From: Streptomyces anulatus
GTDB lineage: Bacteria > Actinomycetota > Actinomycetes > Streptomycetales > Streptomycetaceae
Direction: 5' to 3'
Length of the DNA stretch: 64,000 nt
Assembly: GCF_014650675.1 (NCBI RefSeq)
Contig: NZ_BMVK01000008.1
Location: 186,001 to 250,000 of the forward strand
Shown in pieces: positions 33,079 through 41,746 of this stretch (position 1 is the stretch's first letter; every line of letters begins with the position of its first letter). Both the position numbers and the translations under genes were made by a program. The notes under the pieces were generated by a model, which saw nothing but the letters and a program-made list of their open reading frames with translations, was not told the origin of the DNA and searched no databases.

Positions 33079-33344
33079 GACCCCAGCATCACATGGCGGA
33101 AACCACGCTCCGCACGAGCCCCAAGGAGCACGTCCGATGCACGCCTGATGCTCCGGGCGGAGATCGCCGCCCTGGCCGGCGAAAGCCGGTGCGGGCAGCG
33201 GAAGCCGATGGGGGCAGCGGTAGCCGGTGCGGACATGGGTGCGGCCACCGCTGATCATCGGTCTGCGTAGACGAACGATCACGCGGTGGCCGCAGAACAC
33301 GGGAGGCCCAGCCCCGTGCGGTGCCGCGCTGCGGCGGCGATGCG

Positions 33345-33560
33345 TCAGCTCTGTGCGGTGTCGTCGCCCGTCTGACCGGTGCCCTCGGCCGCGCCGGTCT
33401 TCTCGCGCATCTTGCGCACCAGCTCAGCCTTCTGGTCGGCCGCGCTCCGGCGGTCGAGATTGCGGTGCGGGCCGTTGTTCTGCCGTTCGGCGCGGGACAG
33501 CTTCTTGCGCTGGCCGCCGCCCTGGCCCACGGGGTTGTTGATGTTCTTGCTCACGGTCAC
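33345..33560 (-). CDS. Small basic protein (DUF6243 type)
   Basis: 71 aa from GTG 33560 (a second GTG lies two codons further in), RBS GGGAG. The sequence TVSKNINNPVGQGGGQRKKL, SRAERQNNGPHRNLDRRSAA, DQKAELVRKMREKTG matches a small hydrophilic family frequent in Streptomyces. Its length and the charged helix (AADQKAELVRKMREK) suggest a nucleic-acid- or protein-binding peptide; no function is known. Confidence 0.8.
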   Translation of the reverse strand: MTVSKNINNPVGQGGGQRKKLSRAERQNNGPHRNLDRRSAADQKAELVRKMREKTGAAEGTGQTGDDTAQS

Positions 33561-33837
33561 GGGTTCTCCCGGTAGTGATGTGAAGTGGTCTACGGATTCA
33601 CCGGTGGGGGACGGGCGGCGACGTCGCAGGACGTCAGCGGCGGCCCGTCACTCGCTCACTCGTAAATCGGCGTCTGGAATGAGAAAGACGTTACCCGGTT
33701 CCGTCGACCCTCGCACACCACCCCTTTTCCGCCGTCCGGCGTCGGCCGGGCCTTTGGCGGGCGCCCGGGGACGGCCGGCGCCGGCCGCTTCGTGTGAGTA
33801 GCCGTACTCAGGCGTGTGTCTGCCCGTCTGCCCCAGC

Positions 33838-34266
33838 ATGGCAGGCATGCCGAAGGGGATGCTGGACCTCGGACTGGCGGTGCTGCTGTCAGCGGGCGAA
33901 GTGGCCGTGCTGGTGGTCCTCTGGTTCGTCGAAGCGGTGAGGCAATGGCCCAACAGGGGTGCGACGGTTCCCGGTTCGACGCGTCGGTTCGTCCTGGTCC
34001 TGGGCCTCGGCTCGGCCTTCTCCGCCCTGCTCGGCCACGGCTTCTCCGAAGCCGGGCTGCCGGTGACCACCGTGTCCCAGACCGTCCTGGCCGCTCTTCT
34101 CGCGCTGCTGTTGATCCTGGTCGCGGGAACCGAGGGCTACGAGCGGGTCGGCCGGAACCTGTACCGGAGCCGCCTGCGCCGCGAGCGTCGACGCTGGCAC
34201 GCGTCCCAGCGGCGACGCGACGGACATGCGTCGCCTCCGGTCCGTCGACGCCGGTGGCCGCGGTGA
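33838..34266 (+). CDS. Hypothetical small membrane protein
   Basis: 142 aa from ATG 33838; ATG 33847 or 33859 are alternatives. Three hydrophobic segments: LGLAVLLSAGEVAVLVVLWF, RFVLVLGLGSAFSALLG and QTVLAALLALLLILVAG. The C-terminus is strongly basic (RSRLRRERRRWHASQRRRDG, VRRRRWPR) and probably cytoplasmic. No known domain. Coding support comes from third-position GC and the coherent membrane pattern. Confidence 0.6.
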   Translation: MAGMPKGMLDLGLAVLLSAGEVAVLVVLWFVEAVRQWPNRGATVPGSTRRFVLVLGLGSAFSALLGHGFSEAGLPVTTVSQTVLAALLALLLILVAGTEGYERVGRNLYRSRLRRERRRWHASQRRRDGHASPPVRRRRWPR

Positions 34267-34347
34267 CCGCTCGCCGCCGACCTGCACCCCCTTACCGGCC
34301 GGCCCGACTTACCGGCCGGCCAACGGGAAGCGGTGCGTGTGTAATGT

Positions 34348-34767
34348 ATGCAGATGACTAACGACCCTTACGAACTGTCCGCCGAGCTGCCTGCCGTCGA
34401 GACCTACCTGCGGCTGCGACCCGCGGCGGGACTGAGTGCGATGCCCCCCGAGGCCGCGGCGCTGGGCCTGCCGAACACCTGGCACGCGGTTCAGGTCCGC
34501 CACGGCGGTGAGCCGGTCGGCATGGGGCGGGTGATCGGCGACGGCGGTTGCTTCTTCCAGGTCGTCGACATCTGTGTCCTCCCCGACCATCAGGGGCGGG
34601 GCCTCGGGAAGCGCATCATGGCCGAGCTGGTCGGCGAACTGGAGCGCCGGGCCCCGGCCGGTGCCTATGTCTCCCTCATCGCCGACGGCGACGCCCGGCA
34701 TCTCTACAAGAAGTTCGGCTTCCGTGAGACCGCACCGGCCTCGGTGGGCATGCACCGCACCGTGTGA
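34348..34767 (+). CDS. GNAT-family N-acetyltransferase
   Basis: 139 aa; start ATG 34348 or 34354. GNAT motif A is VVDICVLPDHQGRGLGKRIM with the Q-x-x-G-x-G/A loop, followed by AYVSLIADGDARHLYKKFGF, ETAPASVGMHR. Short form, resembling aminoglycoside- or arylamine-like acetyltransferases in general shape only; substrate unknown. A direct repeat TTACCGGCCGGCC occurs twice (34289-34301, 34309-34321) just upstream. Confidence 0.88.
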   Translation: MQMTNDPYELSAELPAVETYLRLRPAAGLSAMPPEAAALGLPNTWHAVQVRHGGEPVGMGRVIGDGGCFFQVVDICVLPDHQGRGLGKRIMAELVGELERRAPAGAYVSLIADGDARHLYKKFGFRETAPASVGMHRTV

Positions 34768-34881
34768 GGCGACCAGCCGACGAGGCTCACAGCAGGGCGA
34801 AACGTCGCCCGACGCCCGATGAGTTTCGCTCCCGCGTGTGGTCACCATCGAGGAAAGCAACCGCACGGACAGGAGCAGGAC

Positions 34882-35472
34882 ATGGGTCAGCTGGTCGTGG
34901 TCAACTTCGTCTCGTTGGACGGCGTCATGCAGTCGGTCCTCTCGGCCGACGAGGACCGGGACGGCGGGTTCGACCAAGGCGGCTGGGTACTGCCGTACGT
35001 CGACGAGGTGGTGGAGCGGTTCATGAGCGAGGCCACCGCCGGCGCCGGTGCCCTCCTCCTCGGGCGCAGGACCTACGAGATCTTCGCCGCCACATGGCCG
35101 TACGCCGACCTGGACGACCCCGCGGTGGCCGCGATGAACGCGATGCCGAAGTACGTCGCATCCCGCACGCTCAAGGATCTGAGCTGGGCGAACTCCACGC
35201 TCCTCGGTGCCGATCCGGTGGAGGAGATCAGTCGGATCAAGGCCGCGTCCGGGAGCGAGACGGTGGTGCTGGGCAGCGGGGGGCTGCTCGGGAGCCTGAT
35301 CGAGTACGACCTCGTCGACGAGTACCGGCTGCTGGTCTTCCCTCTCCTTCTGGGCAGCGGGAAGCGGCTCTTCGCCGATGGCAGGAGCCCTCGTCGTCTG
35401 ACGCTCACCGCGACGCGGCCGACGCCGTCCGGCGTCCTGATCAATACGTACCGCCGCTCCGCCGAAGGGTGA
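34882..35472 (+). CDS. Dihydrofolate-reductase-fold protein (RibD C-terminal family)
   Basis: 196 aa from ATG 34882, RBS AGGAGCAGGA. The fold marker VVVNFVSLDGVMQSVLSADE is followed by GALLLGRRTYEIFAATWPYA and the NADPH loop ETVVLGSGGLLGSLIEYDLV, then DEYRLLVFPLLLGSGKRLF. Such stand-alone RibD_C proteins are reductases of unknown substrate, not housekeeping DHFR. Confidence 0.9.
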   Translation: MGQLVVVNFVSLDGVMQSVLSADEDRDGGFDQGGWVLPYVDEVVERFMSEATAGAGALLLGRRTYEIFAATWPYADLDDPAVAAMNAMPKYVASRTLKDLSWANSTLLGADPVEEISRIKAASGSETVVLGSGGLLGSLIEYDLVDEYRLLVFPLLLGSGKRLFADGRSPRRLTLTATRPTPSGVLINTYRRSAEG

Positions 35473-35569
35473 GGCCTGATCGGCGGCAAGGAACCGAACC
35501 GCTCCCGGACCACGGGGAACAGGCACAGGCCGGTGGCGTTCGGCGTGAAGATCGGGGAGGCTGGCGCGC

Positions 35570-35953
35570 ATGGTTTCCGTAGTGCAGAACGTGGCGATCG
35601 ACTGTGCTGATGCTTACGAGCTGGCGCGGTTCTGGAGCGGTGTGACCGGTCGTCCGCTGCACCCGGAGGACAGGCCGGGCGACCGGGAGACTCAGGTGCT
35701 GCTGGCGGAGGGCCCGGTGCTGCACTTCAATCAGGTGCCGGAGGCCAAGACGATCAAGAACAGGCTCCATCTGTGCCTGCGCCCGGAGACCTCGCGCGAT
35801 CTGGAGGTGGACCGGCTGCTGGACCTCGGTGCCACATTCGTCTCCGATCACCGGAATCCCGATGGTTCGGGCTGGGCGATCCTCGCCGACCCCGAGGGCA
35901 ACGAGTTCTGCGTTCTGCGGAGTGCGTCCGACCGGGCCGCCATGGATTCCTGA
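35570..35953 (+). CDS. VOC-family (glyoxalase-like) protein
   Basis: 127 aa. Begins VQNVAIDCADAYELARFWSG and ends GWAILADPEGNEFCVLRS, the two halves of a glyoxalase/bleomycin-resistance/dioxygenase (VOC) fold; HLCLRPETSRDLEVDRLLDL and LGATFVSDHRNPDG lie between. Members in Streptomyces lack assigned functions. A hairpin terminator follows at 35962. Confidence 0.88.
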   Translation: MVSVVQNVAIDCADAYELARFWSGVTGRPLHPEDRPGDRETQVLLAEGPVLHFNQVPEAKTIKNRLHLCLRPETSRDLEVDRLLDLGATFVSDHRNPDGSGWAILADPEGNEFCVLRSASDRAAMDS

Positions 35954-35961
35954 CGCCCACG

Positions 35962-35990
35962 CCGTCCGGGGCGACGCCCGTTCCGGACGG
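35962..35990 (+). terminator. Terminator hairpin after the VOC gene
   Basis: CCGTCCGG (35962-35969) and CCGGACGG (35983-35990), 8-bp perfect arms with a 13-nt loop, 9 bp after the stop. Confidence 0.6.
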
Positions 35991-36140
35991 TGAGGGTCCC
36001 GGGCGCCCCTGGGCCGCGCGGCTCCGAACGAGTGGACTTCGCAGGGCGCGGCCGGGATGCGGTGCTGAGCCCGGGGGCCGGGTGGTGTCGTTGCCGTCGC
36101 TCCGCTCCCCTCCCTCCCGGCCCGGAAGAGGCACCCCCCG

Positions 36141-37442
36141 ATGCGACGCTCCCCCACCCGACGTCTGTACGCCGCGATGCTGCTCGCGGCGTCCGTACTG
36201 GCCCCGATGGCCGTGGCTCCCGCCCCGGCGGTCCACGCCGCGGGCCTCGATCAGCACGGCCAACACGGCCAACACGGCCAACACGGCCAGGACCACAGAA
36301 GCGGCCCGCACGGCGAGGACGACTGTCCGCCCGGCGGTCTCGGTCCCGAGCTGACCGCCGAGCTGGACAGGACCATCGAGGACGTCCGCAAGCAGGCCGG
36401 CATCCCCGGGGTCGTCGTCGGGCTGTGGCTGCCGGGGAAGGGAAGTTACGTCCACGCGGGCGGCGTCGCCGACACGGCCACCCGTGAGCCGATGTCGGCC
36501 GACACCCGGATCCGGATCGGCAGTGAGACCAAGACGTTCACGGTCACCGCGCTCCTCGAACTCGTCGACGACAAGCTCGTCGGGCTGGACGACCCGATCT
36601 CCGCCTACGTCCCCGGCGTGCGCAACGGCGACCGGATCACACTGCGCCAGCTCGCCGGGATGCGCAGCGGCCTGTTCCCGTACACCGCCGACGCGGACTT
36701 CGTGCACGACCTGCTGAGCGATCCGTACCGCTCGTTCACCCCGCGCGGTGTGCTCGCGTACGGCATGAAGCACAAGAACACCTTCAAGCCGGACGCCCGG
36801 TTCCAGTACTCCAACTCCAACCTCGTCCTGCTCGGCCTGGTGATCGAGAAGGTCACCGGCCAGAAGCTCCGCCAGGTCATCCACGAGCGGGTGCTCCGCC
36901 CCGCCCACCTGCACAACACGCTCTTCCCGACCGGGGCCGAGTTCCCCGAACCGCACGCCCACGGCTACACCGACCAGACGCTGAGCGGCGAGACCGAGGA
37001 CGCCACGGACTGGAACCCCAGCTGGGCGTGGGCCGCCGGCGCGATGATCTCCGATCTGCACGACCTGCGCCGCTGGGCCAAGGTCGTCGCCACCGGGGAG
37101 CTCCTGAGCCCCGCGACCCAGGCGCAGCGGCTCAAGACCCGGCCGACCGGGTTCCCGGGGCTCGGCTACGGTCTGGGCATCTTCGAGACCGGCGGGTGGA
37201 TCGGGCACAACGGTTCCCTGCCGGGGTACGAGACCGTGACCGTCTACCTGCCCTCGCAGAAGGCCACCATGGTCATCATGATCAACACGGATTCCCTGAG
37301 CGGGGGCCAGGAGCCGTCCACCCTGCTCGCCCGCGCGGTCACGCAGATCGCCACCCCGGGCAACGTCTACGACGGCAGCGCCTCCCAGGAGCCGACCACT
37401 CCGGCCGCTCCGACCACTCCGACCAACTCCCTGAAGGAGTAG
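36141..37442 (+). CDS. Secreted serine hydrolase, beta-lactamase/D-Ala-D-Ala carboxypeptidase class C family
   Basis: 433 aa with signal peptide (YAAMLLAASVLAPMAVAPAPAVHAA). All three class C motifs are seen: S-x-x-K as Ser128-E-T-Lys131 (RIGSETKTF), Y-x-N as YSN (FQYSNSN) and H-x-G as HNG (GWIGHNGSLPG). So it is a catalytically intact, exported serine peptidase or esterase. The region right after the signal peptide is a low-complexity run of Gln-His-Gly triplets, from 9-bp DNA repeats at 36255-36292, and the C-terminus repeats PTTPAAPTTPT. His-rich segments could bind metal. It is convergent with the TetR gene at 37506. Confidence 0.9.
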   Translation: MRRSPTRRLYAAMLLAASVLAPMAVAPAPAVHAAGLDQHGQHGQHGQHGQDHRSGPHGEDDCPPGGLGPELTAELDRTIEDVRKQAGIPGVVVGLWLPGKGSYVHAGGVADTATREPMSADTRIRIGSETKTFTVTALLELVDDKLVGLDDPISAYVPGVRNGDRITLRQLAGMRSGLFPYTADADFVHDLLSDPYRSFTPRGVLAYGMKHKNTFKPDARFQYSNSNLVLLGLVIEKVTGQKLRQVIHERVLRPAHLHNTLFPTGAEFPEPHAHGYTDQTLSGETEDATDWNPSWAWAAGAMISDLHDLRRWAKVVATGELLSPATQAQRLKTRPTGFPGLGYGLGIFETGGWIGHNGSLPGYETVTVYLPSQKATMVIMINTDSLSGGQEPSTLLARAVTQIATPGNVYDGSASQEPTTPAAPTTPTNSLKE

Positions 37443-37505
37443 TGGTGATGCGCGTCGCTCACCCCGACGGCTCGTGCGTAGCCACCGCTCCGGTCGGCTC
37501 CGGGC

Positions 37506-38102
37506 TCACCCCAGCCCCTCCTCCACCAGCGCCGCCCACTGCGCCACCACCCGTGCCCGCCGGGCGGTGTCGTCGGTGAGGAGGTTGGCGAGGCCGAGGC
37601 CGCGGGCCATGTCCAGGAGGCCCTGGACCGTTTCGCGGGCCCCGGGGCGGGACTCGTCGGCGCCCAGGAGTTCGACGGCGATCCGGTGGGTCTCGCGGCC
37701 CACCCGCGCCTCCAGTTCTGTCACGCGCGGGCGCAGCTGGGCCTCGTTGGAGGCGGCGACCCAGAGCTGGAGCGCGGCCCGGAACAGGGGGCCGGTGTAG
37801 AGGTCGACCAGGGCCGCGACCACCTCGGCGCGGCCCTGGTCGGGAAGTGCGCGCAGGGCGGCGGAGCGCTCCTCGGCGACGTACTCCACCGCCCCCGTGA
37901 ACAGGTCCTCGCGGGTCGGGAAGTGGTGCTGGGCCGCGCCGCGCGAGACGCCGGCCCGCTCGGCGACGACGGAGACGGTGGAGCCCGCCCAGCCGTGTTC
38001 GGCCAGGCAGGCCACCGCCGCCTCCAGGAGACGCTGCCGCGTCGCCCGGCTGCGGTCCTGCTTGGGCGTGTGAGCGGATTTCAAAGGGCTGGAAGGTGTC
38101 AC
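37506..38102 (-). CDS. TetR-family regulator of the catabolic operon
   Basis: 198 aa from GTG 38102, which overlaps the upstream hydratase stop as GTGA; an ATG at 38111 is the alternative. HTH at about residues 20-65 (DRSRATRQRLLEAAVACLAE, HGWAGSTVSVVAERAGVSRG, AAQHHFPTREDLFTGAVEYV). It is the last gene of the minus-strand operon and so probably its local acyl-CoA-responsive repressor. The operator would lie in front of 47902 or in the 142-bp gap before the CoA ligase; I did not recognise a clear palindrome there. Confidence 0.9.
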   Translation of the reverse strand: MTPSSPLKSAHTPKQDRSRATRQRLLEAAVACLAEHGWAGSTVSVVAERAGVSRGAAQHHFPTREDLFTGAVEYVAEERSAALRALPDQGRAEVVAALVDLYTGPLFRAALQLWVAASNEAQLRPRVTELEARVGRETHRIAVELLGADESRPGARETVQGLLDMARGLGLANLLTDDTARRARVVAQWAALVEEGLG

Positions 38103-38833
38103 CGCACCCATGCCGGGTCCCGTCGTTCGAGGAAGGCCGTCATCCCCTCCCTCGCCTCGTCGGAGGCGAACAACGCGGCGGATCGGGCGACGAGGTCTTC
38201 GGCGTACTGGTCGAAGCTCCTCAGCACCGTAGCCGTGACCAGCTCCTTCGATGCGGCCAGCCCCTGCGGCGATGCCCGGCGCAGGCCGTCCAGGATCGGT
38301 ACGAGTGCCCGGTCGACGTCCTCGGCGGCCTCCGTGACCAGCGAGATCCTGGCCGCCTCCGCCGCGTCGAAGCGCTCACCGGTCAGGTAGTAGCGGTTCG
38401 CCGCCGTGCGGTCCACGCGGGGGAGCAGGGTGAGGGAGATGACCGCCGGGGCCAGGCCCAGCCGGGACTCCGTGAGCGCGAAGGTGGACGACGGGCCCGC
38501 CACCGCGATGTCACACGCCGCCAGCAGGCCCAGACCGCCCGCACGGACGTGGCCCGCCACCCGGGCCACGACCGGTCTGGGCAGCGCCACGATCTCCCGC
38601 ATCAGACCCACGAACGCCTCCGGGTCCGGCGGCGCCTTCAGGTCCGCCCCGGCGCAGAACGTCGTGCCGGTGTGGGTGAGCAGCACCGCCCGTACGGTGT
38701 CGTCCGCCGCGCACGCCGCCAGTGCCGCGCGGAGTTCGCCCACCAGCGACGCGGAGAGCGCGTTGCGGTTCGCCGGGGAGTCCAGCGTCAGCGTCGTCAC
38801 TCCCCGGTCCGCCGTCCGTCCGATCAGGGTCAC
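38099..38833 (-). CDS. Enoyl-CoA hydratase/isomerase family, LiuC/AtuE-like
   Basis: 244 aa crotonase. NRNALSASLVGELRAAL and the acyl-CoA loop FCAGADLKAPPDPE are present. In the oxyanion/catalytic region GHVRAGGLGLLAACDI the first crotonase Glu is Gly, whereas the second Glu is kept (FALTESRLGLAPAVIS). To my memory a Gly at that place is usual in methylglutaconyl-CoA and isohexenylglutaconyl-CoA hydratases (LiuC/AtuE) of bacteria. That suits the adjacent carboxylase genes. Stop and start overlap the TetR and CoA-ligase genes, so expression is coupled. Confidence 0.9.
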   Translation of the reverse strand: MTLIGRTADRGVTTLTLDSPANRNALSASLVGELRAALAACAADDTVRAVLLTHTGTTFCAGADLKAPPDPEAFVGLMREIVALPRPVVARVAGHVRAGGLGLLAACDIAVAGPSSTFALTESRLGLAPAVISLTLLPRVDRTAANRYYLTGERFDAAEAARISLVTEAAEDVDRALVPILDGLRRASPQGLAASKELVTATVLRSFDQYAEDLVARSAALFASDEAREGMTAFLERRDPAWVR

Positions 38834-40431
38834 TTCTCCTCCGATGTTTCCGCGTGGTCCGTCTTCTCCCGGTCGCGCAGCTCGCGCCGGAGGATCTTGC
38901 CGGACGCCGCCCGGGGCACCGCCTCGATGAACTCGGCCTGCCGCACCTTCTTGTACGGGGACACGCGCTCGGCGACGTACGCCATGACGTCGTCGGTGGT
39001 GAGGTCCCCCGCGGCCGGGCTCCGGACCAGGAACGCCTTCGGGACCTCGTTGCCCTCCGCGTCGTACACCCCGATCACCGCCGCGTCGGCGAGGTGCTCG
39101 TGTGTCAGGAGCAGGGCCTCCAGCTCGGCGGGGGCCACCTGGTAACCCTTGTACTTGATCAGTTCCTTGACCCGGTCGACGACGAACAGCCAGCCGTCCG
39201 CGTCCACCCGCCCGACGTCGCCGGTGTGCACCCAGCCGTCCGGGTCGATCATGTCGGCGGTGGCGTCGGGCCTGCCCAGGTAGCCCTTCATCACCTGGGG
39301 GCCGCGGATGAGGATCTCGCCGTCCGCCCCCGGCTCCGCGTCCTTCGCCGGGTCCTCCAGCGACACGATCCGCATCTCGGTGCCCGGCAGCAGCTTGCCG
39401 ACCGTGCCGGGCGGCGGCTGCTCGACGGAGAGCGGCACCACGTGCGTACCGGGCGACAGCTCCGTCATCCCGTACGCCTGCCGTACCGGCGGCAGCCCCA
39501 GGCGGGCCGAGCAGGCGACGGCCAGGTCGGCGTCGAGCGGGGCGGCGGCGCTGACGATGTACTGGAGCGAGGAGAGGTCGTACTCCCCCACCAGCGGGTG
39601 CTTCGCCAGGGCCAGCACGATCGGCGGGGCCACGTACAGGCCGGAGATCCGGTGCGTCTGGATGGCCTCCAGGAACTGCGCCAGGTCGAAGCGGGGCAGC
39701 ACGACGACCGTCGAGCCGCAGCGCAGCGGGGCGTTCATGAGCGCCGTCAGACCGTAGATGTGGAAGAAGGGCAGAACCGCCAGGATGCGGTCGCCCTCGC
39801 CCATCGGGATGAACGGTCTCAGCTGCTCCAGGTTGGTCGCGATCGAGCGGTGCGTCAGCATCACGCCCTTGGGCGTGCCCGTCGTGCCGGAGCTGTACGG
39901 GAGCGCCGCGACGTCCTCGCCGGGGTCGATGGCGATCTCCGGCTCGGGGGCGGTGGAGGACAGCATGTCCAGGACGGAGGTGTGGCCCTCGGCCTGGTCG
40001 CAGACGTAGATCTCCCTGATGCCGCCGGTCAGTTCGGCCGCCCGGCGGGCGGTCGTCAGGAGCGGGGAGACCGTGACGATCCAGGTGGCCCCGCTGTCGG
40101 CGAGCTGTTTGGCGAACTCCTCGGGCGTGGCCAGCGGGTGGACCGTGGTGACGGAGGCCCCGGCGCGGGTGGCCCCGTAGAAGACCGCCGGGTAGGCGAT
40201 GGTGTTCGGGCTGTGGAGGGCGAGGACGTCGCCCTTCCGGAGCCCCGCCCCGGCCAGCGCGGCGGCGATGCGCCGGTGGAAGCCGTCGAGCTGGGCGTAC
40301 GTGAGGGAGACGCCGTTCGTCCCGTCGATCAGGGCGACGGTGTCACCGAACCCGGCGGCCCCGCCGAGGACCGCTTCGTGGATGGGTGTGTCGAGGGCCG
40401 GTACGTCTGCGTACTCGCTGCGGAACACCAT
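38830..40431 (-). CDS. 4-coumarate-type acyl-CoA ligase
   Basis: 533 aa ANL adenylating enzyme: converts a carboxylic acid, ATP and CoA to acyl-CoA. P-loop motif YSSGTTGTPKGVMLTH, A5 motif YGMTELSP, A7 GWVHTGDVGRVD, A8 RVKELIKYKGYQVAPAEL and the catalytic Lys in AASGKILRREL. The acyl-binding region and length match plant-like 4CL; its S. coelicolor counterpart SCO4383 activates cinnamate and 4-coumarate as I recall. Here it heads the second half of an operon with a hydratase and TetR, so the in vivo substrate could instead be a branched or terpenoid acid. Confidence 0.93.
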   Translation of the reverse strand: MVFRSEYADVPALDTPIHEAVLGGAAGFGDTVALIDGTNGVSLTYAQLDGFHRRIAAALAGAGLRKGDVLALHSPNTIAYPAVFYGATRAGASVTTVHPLATPEEFAKQLADSGATWIVTVSPLLTTARRAAELTGGIREIYVCDQAEGHTSVLDMLSSTAPEPEIAIDPGEDVAALPYSSGTTGTPKGVMLTHRSIATNLEQLRPFIPMGEGDRILAVLPFFHIYGLTALMNAPLRCGSTVVVLPRFDLAQFLEAIQTHRISGLYVAPPIVLALAKHPLVGEYDLSSLQYIVSAAAPLDADLAVACSARLGLPPVRQAYGMTELSPGTHVVPLSVEQPPPGTVGKLLPGTEMRIVSLEDPAKDAEPGADGEILIRGPQVMKGYLGRPDATADMIDPDGWVHTGDVGRVDADGWLFVVDRVKELIKYKGYQVAPAELEALLLTHEHLADAAVIGVYDAEGNEVPKAFLVRSPAAGDLTTDDVMAYVAERVSPYKKVRQAEFIEAVPRAASGKILRRELRDREKTDHAETSEEK

Positions 40432-40573
40432 GGCGGTCCCCTGTCGTCGCGGATGCCCGCGCCGCCCGGGTGGCGGCGCGGGACGCCGTGCGGGTGTGGA
40501 GGGTCAGAATCACCCCTGTGGGGGAGGGATGGGGAGAGGTCGGACGGAAGAAGGATCAGGAAGGCCGTGGGGC

Positions 40574-41746
40574 TCAGTACGACTTCGGCAGGCCCAGCGT
40601 CTGGTGCGAGACGTAGTTCAGGATCATTTCGCGGCTGACCGGGGCGATCCGGGCCACCCGCGACGCGGTGATCAGGGACGCGAGGCCGTACTCGCGGGTC
40701 AGGCCGTTGCCGCCGAGGGTGTGCACGGCCTGGTCGACCGCCTTCACGCACGCCTCGCCCGCCGCGTACTTCGCCATGTTCGCCGCCTCGCCCGCCCCGA
40801 CGTCGTCGCCGGCGTCGTACAGCCGGGCCGCCTTCTGCATCATCAGGCGGGACAGCTCCAGGTCGATGTGGGCGGTGGCCAGGGGGTGCGCGATGGCCTG
40901 GTGGGAGCCGATCGGGGCCTTCCAGACCTGCCGGGTACGGGCGTACTCGACGGCCTTGCCGAGCGCGAAGCGGCCCATGCCGATGCCGAACGCGGCCGTC
41001 ATGATGCGTTCGGGGTTGAGTCCCGCGAAGAGCTGGAGGAGGCCCGCGTCCTCGTCGCCGACCAGGGCGTCGGCCGGGAGGCGCACGTCGTCCAGGACCA
41101 GCTCGAACTGCTTCTCCGGGGCGTGGAGTTCCATGTCGATCTGATTCCGCCCGAAGCCGGGGGCCTCGCGCGGGACGATGAACAGGCACGGTTTCAGGTT
41201 CCCGGAGCGGGCGTCCTCGGTGCGGCCGACGATCAGCGTGGCGTCGGCTATGTCGACGCCGGACACGAAGACCTTGCGGCCGGTGAGCAGCCAGTCGGCG
41301 TCCGGGCCCGTGCCGTCGCGGCGGGCGGTGGTGGTGATGCGGTGCGAGTTGGAGCCGGCGTCGGGCTCGGTGATGCCGAAGGCCATGGTGAGGCTGCCGT
41401 CGGCGAGGCCCGGCAGCCACTTCTGCTTCTGTTCGTCCGTGCCGAAGCGGGCGATGACCGTGCCGCAGATCGCGGGCGACACGATCATCATGAGGAGAGG
41501 CGATCCGGCCGCACCCAACTCCTCCAGGACGATGGAGAGTTCGGCCATGCCGCCGCCTCCGCCGCCGTACTCCTCGGGGAGGTTCACCCCGAGGTAGCCG
41601 AGCTTGGCGGCCTCCGCCCACAGTTCACCGGTGTGGGAGCCCTCGCGGATGACGGTGGTCATGTAGTCGCGCCCGTACCGCTTGCCGAGGGCGGCGACGG
41701 CGGCGCGCAGGGCCTGGTGCTCTTCGGTTTCGAGGGCGGTGCTCAT
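40574..41746 (-). CDS. Acyl-CoA dehydrogenase
   Basis: 390 aa flavoenzyme catalysing alpha,beta-dehydrogenation of an acyl-CoA. N-terminal helices (EHQALRAAVAALGKRYGRDY), substrate/FAD segment MAFGITEPDAGSNSHRITTT, VFVSGVDIADATLIVGRT, C-terminal helices LELSRLMMQKAARLYDAGDD and VHTLGGNGLTREYGLASLIT. The C-terminal GGNGLTREY motif is typical of short/medium or branched-chain types, including citronellyl- and isovaleryl-CoA dehydrogenases. Start ATG overlaps the carboxylase alpha stop. In the operon it would make the enoyl-CoA that the carboxylase uses. Confidence 0.93.
   Translation of the reverse strand: MSTALETEEHQALRAAVAALGKRYGRDYMTTVIREGSHTGELWAEAAKLGYLGVNLPEEYGGGGGGMAELSIVLEELGAAGSPLLMMIVSPAICGTVIARFGTDEQKQKWLPGLADGSLTMAFGITEPDAGSNSHRITTTARRDGTGPDADWLLTGRKVFVSGVDIADATLIVGRTEDARSGNLKPCLFIVPREAPGFGRNQIDMELHAPEKQFELVLDDVRLPADALVGDEDAGLLQLFAGLNPERIMTAAFGIGMGRFALGKAVEYARTRQVWKAPIGSHQAIAHPLATAHIDLELSRLMMQKAARLYDAGDDVGAGEAANMAKYAAGEACVKAVDQAVHTLGGNGLTREYGLASLITASRVARIAPVSREMILNYVSHQTLGLPKSY

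Noticed and set aside
38830..40431. 4CL gene as part of a phenylpropanoid/polyketide biosynthetic cluster
   Set aside because: No polyketide synthase, ammonia-lyase or tailoring gene is nearby; neighbours are catabolic acyl-CoA enzymes.
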